Assembly (NCBI GenBank): GCA_964581885.1
Contig: CAZOPS010000012.1
Coordinates: 1 to 20,339, forward strand
DNA length: 20,339 nt
Direction of reading: 5' to 3'
Source: JAYEID01 sp964581885
GTDB lineage: Bacteria; Patescibacteriota; WWE3; JAUXAW01; JAYEID01
Positions 1 to 6,390 of this stretch are shown here, one piece after another. The notes under the pieces are model-generated. The model saw nothing but the letters and a program-made list of their open reading frames with translations. It was not told the DNA's origin and searched no databases. Each line of letters opens with the position of its first letter. The first letter of the stretch is position 1. A program made the position numbers and the translations under genes.

Positions 1-32
1 CCGTGGGGGTTCGATTCCCCCCCTCGGCACCA
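1..32 (+). tRNA. tRNA 3' end (probably tRNA-Leu), cut by the window edge
   Basis: Only the T arm and acceptor strand are present. The T stem is GGGGG (5-9) with CCCCC (17-21) around the loop TTCGATT. The acceptor 3' strand CCTCGGC (22-28) is followed by discriminator A29 and a genome-encoded CCA (30-32). The missing 5' strand should read GCCGAGG, which together with the preceding CCGT (end of a long variable arm) resembles bacterial tRNA-Leu. That it is a tRNA is clear; the amino acid is an inference because the anticodon lies outside the window. Confidence 0.85.
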
Positions 33-371
33 CGTAAAGATCTTGCCTGAATCCCAAATTTTGGGATGAAGCTAGAAATTTACAGTGGCACGTGAAACGA
101 GCAGAGCGAGTTTTTTACGTGCCCTCATTATTTCAAGGTCTTCTCTTCAATACTGCCCATACAAATTGGGCAAGATCCACGTGGCAAGCCACCTTGTGGC
201 GCAGCCATGACCTTACGTGGAATATGTAGTGTGCTCTACGTGGTACACTGCACCAAAAATAGTAAGTGCATCGAGGGACGTCCATCCCTCGACTTCGACA
301 CGTTTAACGTGCCTTCGCTTGCCTTTATTATGTTTGGTGGTTGTTGTAGTGATGTGCCTAAACTGAATTTG
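33..371. repeat. Hairpin-rich, ACGT-rich intergenic region between tRNAs
   Basis: This 339-base stretch has no credible gene. It is packed with short inverted repeats: 51-67 (perfect palindrome centred on AAATTTT), 87-97 with 113-123, 155-159 with 167-171, 177-182 with 215-220 (enclosing 188-192 with 196-200), 226-232 with 245-251, and 271-278 with 285-292. Stem ends often carry the palindrome ACGT. The first unit starts directly at the CCA end of the upstream tRNA, as do the related repeats after the next two tRNAs. It may be a diverged copy of that repeat family plus other palindromic units. What it does is unknown. Confidence 0.6.
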
Positions 372-448
372 GCCGAAGTAGCTCAGTTGGCTAGAGCACC
401 GCTTTCGTAAAGCGGGGGTTGTGGGTTCGACTCCCACCTTCGGCTCCA
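372..448 (+). tRNA. tRNA-Thr (anticodon CGU)
   Basis: A complete cloverleaf. The acceptor stem GCCGAAG pairs with CTTCGGC, the D stem is GCTC/GAGC, and the anticodon stem CCGCT/AGCGG holds the loop TTCGTAA, giving anticodon CGT and hence threonine (codon ACG). The T arm GTGGG-TTCGACT-CCCAC is normal, the discriminator is T and CCA is encoded. It is followed at once by a copy of the hairpin repeat described at 449. A weak -10-like TAAACT (359-364) lies just upstream. Confidence 0.95.
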
Positions 449-570
449 TCACGTGAAAATTCGAAGAGGTAAGGACAGAGTCCGAAACCGATTCGTTAAT
501 TTTCACAGTGGGACGTGAGCGCTCTTTCGCTTTTACGTTCCAGTGGGACGTGTCCCGACCCGTCGGGATT
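449..570 (+). repeat. tRNA-trailing repeat, copy A
   Basis: It starts at the base after the tRNA-Thr CCA. Bases 449-517 match 756-824 (copy B, after tRNA-Arg) at 62 of 69 positions, and 541-570 is identical to 813-842 over 30 bases. Inside copy A, GTGAAAATT (453-461) can pair with AATTTTCAC (498-506). A second hairpin has ends GGGACGTGA near 511 and TTTTACGTTCC near 531-541. A third has TCCCGAC (553-559) opposite GTCGGGA (562-568). Copy A therefore carries one extra hairpin compared with copy B. The remaining bases up to 651 show no gene. Confidence 0.75.
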
Positions 571-651
571 CGAGGACGAGTTTGGATTTTTTGCAACGCG
601 AAATCTTAGATGTAAGGGGTCTCGACGCTCCAAGCTTCGGTCCCGTAAAAA

Positions 652-660
652 TGATATAAT
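652..660 (+). promoter_or_regulatory. Extended -10 promoter of tRNA-Arg
   Basis: TGATATAAT is a perfect extended -10 (TG-n-TATAAT). Its -10 hexamer ends 17 bases before the tRNA-Arg gene, which leaves a leader of about ten bases. No good -35 hexamer is visible at 16-18 bases upstream, as expected for extended -10 promoters. Confidence 0.6.
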
Positions 661-677
661 GCAACAAGTATTTTTAA

Positions 678-755
678 GCCCCCGTAGCTCAATTGGATTA
701 GAGCTGGGGTGTTCTAAGCCCAGGGTTAGAGGTTCGAGTCCTCTCGGGGGCGCCA
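678..755 (+). tRNA. tRNA-Arg (anticodon UCU)
   Basis: The acceptor stem GCCCCCG pairs with CGGGGGC, the D stem is GCTC/GAGC with a ten-base D loop, the T arm is AGAGG-TTCGAGT-CCTCT, the discriminator is G and CCA is encoded. The anticodon loop reads GTTCTAA, giving UCU (arginine, codon AGA). The anticodon stem GGGGT/GCCCA is imperfect, with a G-A mismatch at the outer pair and a T-G pair next to the loop, and base 32 is G rather than the usual pyrimidine. The gene is probably functional but weaker than its neighbours. Copy B of the repeat follows directly. Confidence 0.85.
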
Positions 756-850
756 TCACGTAAAAACTCGAAGAGGTAAGAACTCAGTCCAAAAGCGATT
801 CGTTAATTTTCACAGTGGGACGTGTCCCGACCCGTCGGGATTTACGTTCC
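756..850 (+). repeat. tRNA-trailing repeat, copy B
   Basis: It starts at the base after the tRNA-Arg CCA and matches copy A (449-517) at 62 of 69 positions. It ends in a hairpin with GGGACGT (817-823) opposite ACGTTCC (844-850), enclosing TCCCGAC/GTCGGGA. Bases 851-884, up to the tpiA start, carry one more ACGTGAAAAA-like word (873-882) and nothing else that I recognise. Confidence 0.75.
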
Positions 851-884
851 AAATCCGCTGTTTGGCGATTAAACGTGAAAAACT

Positions 885-1538
885 ATGTTTATTATTAACT
901 TTAAAAATTATCCTGGTGCTTTTGGAAAAGCTGCTGTTGATCTGGCAAAGAAACTTAAGAGCGCAAGCAAAAAATTTCCTGAACTTGAAGTTTTTCTGGC
1001 TGTTCCGTTAGTTGATATTTATCGTGTTTGCTCTCAAGTAGATATTCCTCTTTTTTCTCAACACGTAGATCCCTTCTTGCCAGGCAAAACCACTGGATTT
1101 TCAATTCCTGTATCTGTAAAGGAGGCTGGCGCGGTTGGTACTCTTATTAACCACTCTGAAAATCCAATGGGCTTGGACATGATCAGGGGGTCAGTTCAAC
1201 TTTGTAAAGAAGCAAGATTAACTAGTGTGGTTTGTGCAGATTCTCCAGCTGTAGTTGAGCAAGTAAGTGCACTTGAACCAGATTATGTGGCCTATGAACC
1301 CCCGGAATTAATTGGTGGTGATGTTTCTGTGGCGGAGGCTGAGGAAGTTGTCGTTTCCGATGCTGTGACTGAGGCAACACCCGTTCCCCTATTGATTGGA
1401 GCAGGAATTAATTCAGCTAAGGATATTTCTCGGGGGTTACAGTTAGGGGCGGCTGGGTTTTTGGTAGCTTCAGCTATTGTTAAAGCGGCTGATCCTGCAG
1501 ACGCTTTTAAAGAGATTGTAAAAGGTTACAAAATATAA
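885..1538 (+). CDS. tpiA: Triosephosphate isomerase, archaeal-type short form
   Basis: Interconverts dihydroxyacetone phosphate and glyceraldehyde-3-phosphate in cytoplasmic glycolysis and gluconeogenesis. At 217 residues it is much shorter than the usual bacterial enzyme of about 250 and matches the short archaeal form. Visible catalytic residues are N5 and K7 (INFKNY), H90 in LINHSE and E138 in YEPPELIGG. The phosphate-binding loops are GAGI (172-175) and GFLVASAIV (191-199). SQHVD (58-62) and PGKTTG (66-71) match the archaeal AQHVD and PGSHTG motifs. The ATG at 885 is the only sensible start and has no Shine-Dalgarno sequence. The gene stands just after the tRNA/repeat cluster and runs tail-to-tail, six bases apart, into the solute-binding protein gene. 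It is the only upper-to-lower glycolysis link in this window; the other glycolytic genes lie further downstream on the opposite strand. Confidence 0.93.
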   Translation: MFIINFKNYPGAFGKAAVDLAKKLKSASKKFPELEVFLAVPLVDIYRVCSQVDIPLFSQHVDPFLPGKTTGFSIPVSVKEAGAVGTLINHSENPMGLDMIRGSVQLCKEARLTSVVCADSPAVVEQVSALEPDYVAYEPPELIGGDVSVAEAEEVVVSDAVTEATPVPLLIGAGINSAKDISRGLQLGAAGFLVASAIVKAADPADAFKEIVKGYKI

Positions 1539-1544
1539 ACCTTA

Positions 1545-2966
1545 TTAACTGTTGTTGTACATTTCTAAAATTCTGTTCCACCTCTCTGTTGGTCTATATA
1601 TGCCTTCTAAGTTTAAGGCTCCCTCTGTTGTTCTTGTATGGTAGGTATATCCTGGGTAGTAGATAAATATTGCTGGCATTTCCTCCATAAAAACCTGTTG
1701 GAAGTTTTGGTAGTGTTCCTTTCTTTTCTCCTGGTCATGGGTTGTCCTTCCCATTTCTAAAGCTTTATCAGCACGCATGTTTGAAAATCCTGTAAGATTA
1801 TTTCCATTGTCCGCTTGTGTTGAGTGCCAAAGATTATATTGATCCGGATCTCTACTTACTTCTTGACCTATTAACACCACGTCAAAATCTCTTCTAGGTA
1901 ATATATTTTCTTTAAGTTCGCTGTTGTTTACGGGAAGTAGATCTACAGTTAAGCCTGTTTTTTCCCAACTATTTTTGATGATTTGAATCATTTCTTTGTT
2001 TTTCTCAGTTTCAGGAAAGGTAATAGTTATAGTATGTTCATACTCTTTTTTGGTGTCAGGTTCAAAGGTAGGTTCTTCAATTTTCTCTCTGACCCATGAG
2101 TTTTGTAGTGGCCCATAAGCTGCTTTTCCGTTGTTGTTTGCAACTTCTTTAATAATTTTTTCTCTGTCGACTAGCCGAGCTAGAGTTCGGCGAAAGTCTG
2201 CGTCTTTCAAAAACTCTTTCCCTTGCAGGTTGAAAAGTAGGATGTAATGTCTTCCTTCTAGAATTGTTTTAGCAGTTTGGTAGCACTCGGTTGGTTCTTG
2301 CTCTGAGCTAAATCCATCTAGTTCTCCTAACTCAGCAGCTGTGAGTAAGCCTTCCTCGGTTTGGAAGAATTTTATGATAATTTTTTCCGGACCACTGCGT
2401 TCGTTTCTGTATTTTTTTAGTGTTATGCTTTCAATCTTTTGGGTTCCCCTTTTTACATTTTTAATGCTGTAGGGTCCTGCCCCGATTGGTGCCAAGGGAT
2501 TATTCCTGTCTTCTAAATGTTTTGGCATTATTCCTACAGATAGTATTCGCAGAAGCGGTGCAAATGGGTTTTCTAGCTCTATAACAATTGTGTGTTCATC
2601 TCTTGCTTCAATTTTTAGGTTTTTGAGTTGTTCAATTTTTGAGGCGGTATAAACCACATCCTCGGCTGAAACAGGGTGGTTGTCGTGGAAGTGGGCTTCG
2701 GGGTCAAGATGAAAAATGTATGTTTTTTTATCATCAGACAGTTCCCAGTTTTTTGCAAGGCCTGGAGCTATGTTACCATCACTTTCTATTCGTGTAAGAC
2801 CTTCAAAAACCAGGTACGAAATATCGTTATCTATGTGATTATCAATATTTTCATGGGGTGTAATCTTCTCTGGTTGTCCGACAACACCTTCGGTGTAGAC
2901 TCGCTGTCCGCTGATAGTGAGGAACAGCGCGGTCACAAGTGATATGAGAGTTTGTAGTAATTTCAT
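1545..2966 (-). CDS. Peptide/nickel-type ABC transporter solute-binding protein (SBP family 5)
   Basis: A family-5 extracellular solute-binding protein of the DppA/OppA type, which captures peptides or similar ligands outside the membrane. From the chosen ATG it has 473 residues, close to the normal length. The N-terminus (MKLLQTLISLVTALFLTI) is a Sec signal or membrane anchor, with no lipobox cysteine. Family features seen are YLVFEGLTRI, APGLAKNWELSDDKKTY, FHDNHPVSAEDVVYT, PIGAGPY and a C-terminal region with DPDQYNLWHS. A TTG at 2990 would overlap secG by 17 bases; the ATG at 2966 begins seven bases after the secG stop and places the signal peptide at the very start, so I prefer it. No permease or ATPase genes are nearby, so it is an orphan here. 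Its partner may be elsewhere, or it may be a surface scavenging or chaperone-like protein. Confidence 0.85.
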   Translation of the reverse strand: MKLLQTLISLVTALFLTISGQRVYTEGVVGQPEKITPHENIDNHIDNDISYLVFEGLTRIESDGNIAPGLAKNWELSDDKKTYIFHLDPEAHFHDNHPVSAEDVVYTASKIEQLKNLKIEARDEHTIVIELENPFAPLLRILSVGIMPKHLEDRNNPLAPIGAGPYSIKNVKRGTQKIESITLKKYRNERSGPEKIIIKFFQTEEGLLTAAELGELDGFSSEQEPTECYQTAKTILEGRHYILLFNLQGKEFLKDADFRRTLARLVDREKIIKEVANNNGKAAYGPLQNSWVREKIEEPTFEPDTKKEYEHTITITFPETEKNKEMIQIIKNSWEKTGLTVDLLPVNNSELKENILPRRDFDVVLIGQEVSRDPDQYNLWHSTQADNGNNLTGFSNMRADKALEMGRTTHDQEKRKEHYQNFQQVFMEEMPAIFIYYPGYTYHTRTTEGALNLEGIYRPTERWNRILEMYNNS

Positions 2967-2973
2967 GGCGAAT

Positions 2974-3177
2974 TTATTTAAAGTTGGCAATTAGTGAGAG
3001 TATTAGAAATACTGTTCCGAGAAAGGCCGTGGCATACACTAGGGTCTTTTCCAACCCGCGTTTAGTTCGGTAGCTTTCCCCTCCCCAGAGGCCAGCGGAT
3101 AATCCTTCTTGAGATTGCATAAGGATAAGTGCGATCAATATTATTGCTACTATACCTTGAATTATTCTCAAAATCAT
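2974..3177 (-). CDS. secG: Protein-export membrane protein SecG
   Basis: The small subunit of the SecYEG protein-export channel in the cytoplasmic membrane. The protein has 67 residues and two membrane segments (about 5-21 and 47-64) joined by a loop with the family pattern LMQSQEGLSAGLWGG, and it has the usual size for SecG. It sits seven bases after the holin-like gene and seven bases before the ATG of the solute-binding protein, so the three probably form one transcript. No Shine-Dalgarno sequence is visible before its ATG. Confidence 0.88.
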   Translation of the reverse strand: MILRIIQGIVAIILIALILMQSQEGLSAGLWGGESYRTKRGLEKTLVYATAFLGTVFLILSLIANFK

Positions 3178-3184
3178 AATTGAG

Positions 3185-3586
3185 TTACGTATTTAGTAAC
3201 CAGGCTAAAAATCGATAAACAAAGGAGAAAAGAAAGGTAGCTATAACTAAAGTTGCAAGTCGCGATAATTCCATAGGTGCGATACTAAAATTACCCCAGC
3301 TAAAACCAGTGAAGTAAGTAGTATTGAGAGAAAAGCCACTAACTAATCGAACAACTAGGTAAAATGTAAAAATATTTGCAAACCAAGAGAAGAAACCCAG
3401 CGTTAAGAGATTTAGTGGTAAAGTTATTAGCTTTACCAAGGGGCGGACAAGTAAGTTTGCTAGGATTAAGGCAATTGTGGCTAGAATAAGCGTTTCTGTA
3501 TCTTTGATAGTAACTCCTGCATAGTATCTTTGTAGTAACCACAATGCTGCTCCCGTAATTAGAATGGTTTTCAAAATACGTTTCAT
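3185..3586 (-). CDS. Four-helix membrane protein, phage-holin-IV-like family
   Basis: A small hydrophobic protein of 133 residues from the ATG at 3586. It has about four predicted membrane segments, including IKDTETLILATIALILANLL and the central VKLITLPLNLLTLGFFSW. The sequence NLLVRPLVKLITLPLNLLTLGFF is typical of the widespread bacterial family named after a mycobacteriophage holin (Pfam PF04020). Members are common chromosomal proteins of unknown role, so the name should not be read as evidence of a prophage. A TTG at 3625 would add 13 residues (HLISTCAKFLSR after the start). I prefer the ATG, which starts directly with a basic residue pair and the first membrane helix. It is divergent from the transglutaminase gene and leads into secG. 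Confidence 0.75.
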   Translation of the reverse strand: MKRILKTILITGAALWLLQRYYAGVTIKDTETLILATIALILANLLVRPLVKLITLPLNLLTLGFFSWFANIFTFYLVVRLVSGFSLNTTYFTGFSWGNFSIAPMELSRLATLVIATFLFSFVYRFLAWLLNT

Positions 3587-3645
3587 TCTGGATAAGAATT
3601 TAGCACAGGTTGAAATTAGGTGCAAATGAGGAACTTTTATTTTTG

Positions 3646-3657
3646 TGCTAAGATAAT
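3646..3657 (+). promoter_or_regulatory. Extended -10 promoter of the transglutaminase gene
   Basis: TGCTAAGATAAT contains an extended -10 (TG-n-TAAGAT, 3646-3654) and an overlapping GATAAT (3652-3657). The ATG at 3664 is the seventh base after GATAAT, so the transcript could start at or next to the start codon. The same TG-n-TAAGAT element precedes ruvC at the same kind of distance. The GGAG touching the ATG is too close to act as a ribosome binding site. Confidence 0.5.
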
Positions 3658-3663
3658 TTGGAG

Positions 3664-5607
3664 ATGCTTAGTGCTAGGCGTGTCCTCTACATTTCCGTTT
3701 TATTTTTGTTGGTGCTTTTTTGTGGCAGCAGACCCCTGTTTGGTGCAGAGAATTTCAGTACTTCATACAGGGTTTCTTATAATGTTTCGGAGACGGGAGA
3801 AACATCTGTAGTGCAAAAAATTTCTATAACAAACCTTACTAGGGACTTTTATGCGTCTGAGCACAAGCTTCGAGTGGGTTCGCGAGATGTTTCTGATGTT
3901 TGGGCAAGAGATTCAAGTGGTAATTTGAACCCACAAGTTTTGCAAGATGAAGGATCAACTACCATCCAAGTTCCATTTGGTGCTCCCGTTGCTGGTCGGG
4001 GGGAGACATACCAATTTGAGTTAGGTTACAAAGTAAATTCTTGTAAAAAGCAAGGAGAAATTTGGCGAGTAGATATTCCGGGAGTAATTCAAACAGACAA
4101 CCTTTCTTTGTATGAATTGGTTTTGAACGTCCCGCGAAGTCTGGGGCAGTTAGCTTATGTTTCACCGGCACCAGCTCAGCAAGCTACAGATAGTAGCTAT
4201 TTTCGGTTTGAATTTAATAAGAATCAGCTGACTGGTGGTGTTCGGGCTGGATTTGGCAGCTCGCAAGTTTATAGCCTGCATTTGAAATTTTACTTGGAGA
4301 ACCCGTTGAGCCAAAAAGCTTATTTAGATATGCCTTTGCCTTCAGATATTTTGGGACAACAAAAAGTTGTTTACCAAAAGCTCTCTCCTGCTCCGGAGAA
4401 GATATACAGTGATGAAGATGGCAATTATTTAGCGCGTTACCTTTTTCGGGGTGGTGAGCAGCAGACAGTTGATTTTAAAGGTTTAGTGTTTTTATATCCT
4501 CTTGATCGCGAGGAAATATTTTCATCTGATTTAAAGATTGAGGATATACCTAGTGAGCTGAGAGAAAAATATACGCAGGAAAGAGAGTATTGGGAAGTTA
4601 ATAACAAGGATGTAAGAAGGCGTGTGGAGGATTTAGTTGATGCAGAGGTCAGTGTGGTGCAGAACTTGGAATCTATTTATGAATATGTAGTAGCGCACCT
4701 TTCTTATGGTCAGGCTCGGCTTCCTGAGAACTTTGTACGTTTAGGTGCGGTGGCTGCCCTGACTCAGCGCAATGATGCTCTTTGTACCGAGTACGCAGAC
4801 CTTTTTATTGCTTTGTCTCGAGCAGCAGGGATTCCAGCAAGATTGGTTGAGGGTTACGCTTACTCTGAAAATAAAGAGGATACACCACTGATGAAAGGTG
4901 CACTGCATGCTTGGGTAGAGGTATATGTTCCAACTTCTGATGGGGGTCAATGGATTCAAATTGATCCTACTTGGGGTTCGACTACCGGAGGGGCGGACTA
5001 TTTTTATGGTTTGGATTTAGCGCACGTGGCATTTGTGCGTAAGGGTACTAGTTCCACCGAGCCTTTCCTCCTCGCTGATTATGAGAGTAGCGCGGGTGAT
5101 TGGTTGGAGGTTCATTTTGGAGACTCACAGGAAACTTATACCCCACAACTCGAAACAAGGTTCGAGGTTAAGGAATATGGTTTATCAGGGCTTACTCGTT
5201 CGGGAACTTTGATAGTACAAAATATAGGTAAAGTGACAGCTTTTAATGTAAAAACTCAGTTTAATCTGGACCAAAGTACAATAGAGTTTTATGAGGATGC
5301 TGAAGATCTACAGGTTTTTGGAAATACAGTAGTTTTGGGAAACATGTTGCCCTGGTCTGGCAAAAAAGTACATTTTAGAATTAAGTCATCACCATTTCGT
5401 TTAGTGGATGATAAGTTGGAAGCTGTCACAAGCTGGAAAGATTTTTCTCTTAATGAAGAGCGGATTGTAAACAAGACCGACCTCCAATTTTTACCTGTTT
5501 GGAAGTATATATTTTCCTGGTATTCGTTGGCATTTTTGGGTGCCGGTTCTGTGTCACTTGTTGTTTTCTTGTTTGTGCATATGAGAAAGATGGATAGGCA
5601 CACTTGA
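3664..5607 (+). CDS. Secreted, membrane-anchored transglutaminase-like protein
   Basis: 647 residues from the ATG (a TTG two codons upstream is possible). A signal peptide (about 1-28, hydrophobic core YISVLFLLVLF) is followed by a beta-rich region of about 300 residues with no family that I recognise. A transglutaminase-like papain-fold domain comes next (about 335-450), with the full catalytic triad: C374 in DALCTEYADLF, H415 in GALHAWVEVY and D434 in IQIDPTWG. After a second beta-rich, probably Ig-like region (about 500-600) there is one C-terminal membrane helix (about 614-640) with a basic tail. The topology is an extracellular enzyme tethered to the membrane. Such domains hydrolyse or cross-link proteins or act on cell-wall peptides; the substrate cannot be told from sequence. 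It is divergent from the envelope block and 63 bases before rsmI. Confidence 0.82.
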   Translation: MLSARRVLYISVLFLLVLFCGSRPLFGAENFSTSYRVSYNVSETGETSVVQKISITNLTRDFYASEHKLRVGSRDVSDVWARDSSGNLNPQVLQDEGSTTIQVPFGAPVAGRGETYQFELGYKVNSCKKQGEIWRVDIPGVIQTDNLSLYELVLNVPRSLGQLAYVSPAPAQQATDSSYFRFEFNKNQLTGGVRAGFGSSQVYSLHLKFYLENPLSQKAYLDMPLPSDILGQQKVVYQKLSPAPEKIYSDEDGNYLARYLFRGGEQQTVDFKGLVFLYPLDREEIFSSDLKIEDIPSELREKYTQEREYWEVNNKDVRRRVEDLVDAEVSVVQNLESIYEYVVAHLSYGQARLPENFVRLGAVAALTQRNDALCTEYADLFIALSRAAGIPARLVEGYAYSENKEDTPLMKGALHAWVEVYVPTSDGGQWIQIDPTWGSTTGGADYFYGLDLAHVAFVRKGTSSTEPFLLADYESSAGDWLEVHFGDSQETYTPQLETRFEVKEYGLSGLTRSGTLIVQNIGKVTAFNVKTQFNLDQSTIEFYEDAEDLQVFGNTVVLGNMLPWSGKKVHFRIKSSPFRLVDDKLEAVTSWKDFSLNEERIVNKTDLQFLPVWKYIFSWYSLAFLGAGSVSLVVFLFVHMRKMDRHT

Positions 5608-5634
5608 ATTTTAATTTGGGGTAAAAATTTTATT

Positions 5635-5643
5635 TGTTATACT
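5635..5643 (+). promoter_or_regulatory. Extended -10 promoter of rsmI
   Basis: TGTTATACT is an extended -10 (TG-n-TATACT). The hexamer ends 27 bases before the rsmI ATG, so this gene would have a short leader of about 20 bases, longer than at the near-leaderless genes in the window. No clear -35 is seen. Confidence 0.5.
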
Positions 5644-5670
5644 CTTTACTAGGCGTACTTACCAAAGTTT

Positions 5671-6390
5671 ATGGGAATTCTTTATTTAGTTTCAACTCCA
5701 ATTGGCAATTTGGAGGATATAACTTTGCGAGCAGTTAGGTTGCTATTCAGTGCTGATTTGGTTCTTTGCGAGGATACGCGACATACTGGTAGACTTTTGA
5801 AGTGGCTTCAAAGCAAAGAAGAAATGGAGTCCTTAGTAGATATCAAACGCCCTGAACTTCTTTCTTATACTGATTTTAGCAGAGAAAATCGGATAGATGA
5901 GGTTTTAGCACGGCTGGCAAGGGGAAAAAAAGTAGTTTTAGTTTCGAATGCGGGCACTCCCCTACTCTCTGATCCGGGGTATAAGTTAGTACAAAGAGTA
6001 ATAGAACTTTCAGAGGATTTTGATGTTAATGTTGAGTCTATTCCGGGTGCTAATGCTATCCTACCTGCTTTGCAGCTTTCAGGTTTACCACCAGATAGGT
6101 TTGTCTTTTTAGGCTTTTTACCAAAAAGTTCAGGAAAAAAGAGGAAGCTGTTTGATCTGATAAAAACCCTCAATCCCGAAATTAAAACAGCAATTTGTTA
6201 CGAATCTCCCCACCGGTTGTTGAAGACTCTCAAACTTTTAGAGAAAGATTTTGGTAACAAAAAGGTGGCAGTTTGCCGAGAGCTGACAAAAATGCATGAG
6301 GAAGTAGTTCGAGGTCCTGTTAGTGCAGTTCGGAAAAAACTTCAAGGTAGTAGCTTAAAGGGGGAAGTTACTTTGGTTATTCGCCTTTAG
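5671..6390 (+). CDS. rsmI: 16S rRNA (cytidine-1402-2'-O)-methyltransferase
   Basis: Methylates the ribose of C1402 in the decoding centre of 16S rRNA using S-adenosylmethionine. At 239 residues it is a tetrapyrrole-methylase-fold protein, slightly shorter than the E. coli enzyme. The family signatures are in order: YLVSTPIGNLEDITLRA (5-21), CEDTRHTGRLL, VSNAGTPLLSDPGY, IPGANAILPALQLSGLP, FVFLGFLP, CYESPHRL and CRELTKMHEEVVRG. The normal C-terminal extension appears reduced. The gene has its own promoter and its last 14 bases overlap the 3' end of ackA on the other strand. No Shine-Dalgarno sequence is present. The identification is strong. Confidence 0.95.
   Translation: MGILYLVSTPIGNLEDITLRAVRLLFSADLVLCEDTRHTGRLLKWLQSKEEMESLVDIKRPELLSYTDFSRENRIDEVLARLARGKKVVLVSNAGTPLLSDPGYKLVQRVIELSEDFDVNVESIPGANAILPALQLSGLPPDRFVFLGFLPKSSGKKRKLFDLIKTLNPEIKTAICYESPHRLLKTLKLLEKDFGNKKVAVCRELTKMHEEVVRGPVSAVRKKLQGSSLKGEVTLVIRL

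Noticed and set aside
33..371. CRISPR array or integron attC array in the repeat region
   Set aside because: Repeats are not evenly spaced, no unique spacers of constant size occur, and there is no cas or integrase gene in the window.
213..763. Overlapping open frames on both strands around the tRNA-Thr and tRNA-Arg genes
   Set aside because: They read through tRNAs and hairpin repeats, giving peptides typical of translated tRNA, and have no recognisable domain.
3185..3586. Prophage remnant suggested by the holin-like protein
   Set aside because: The PF04020-type family is common on chromosomes, and no endolysin, capsid, integrase or other phage gene is near.
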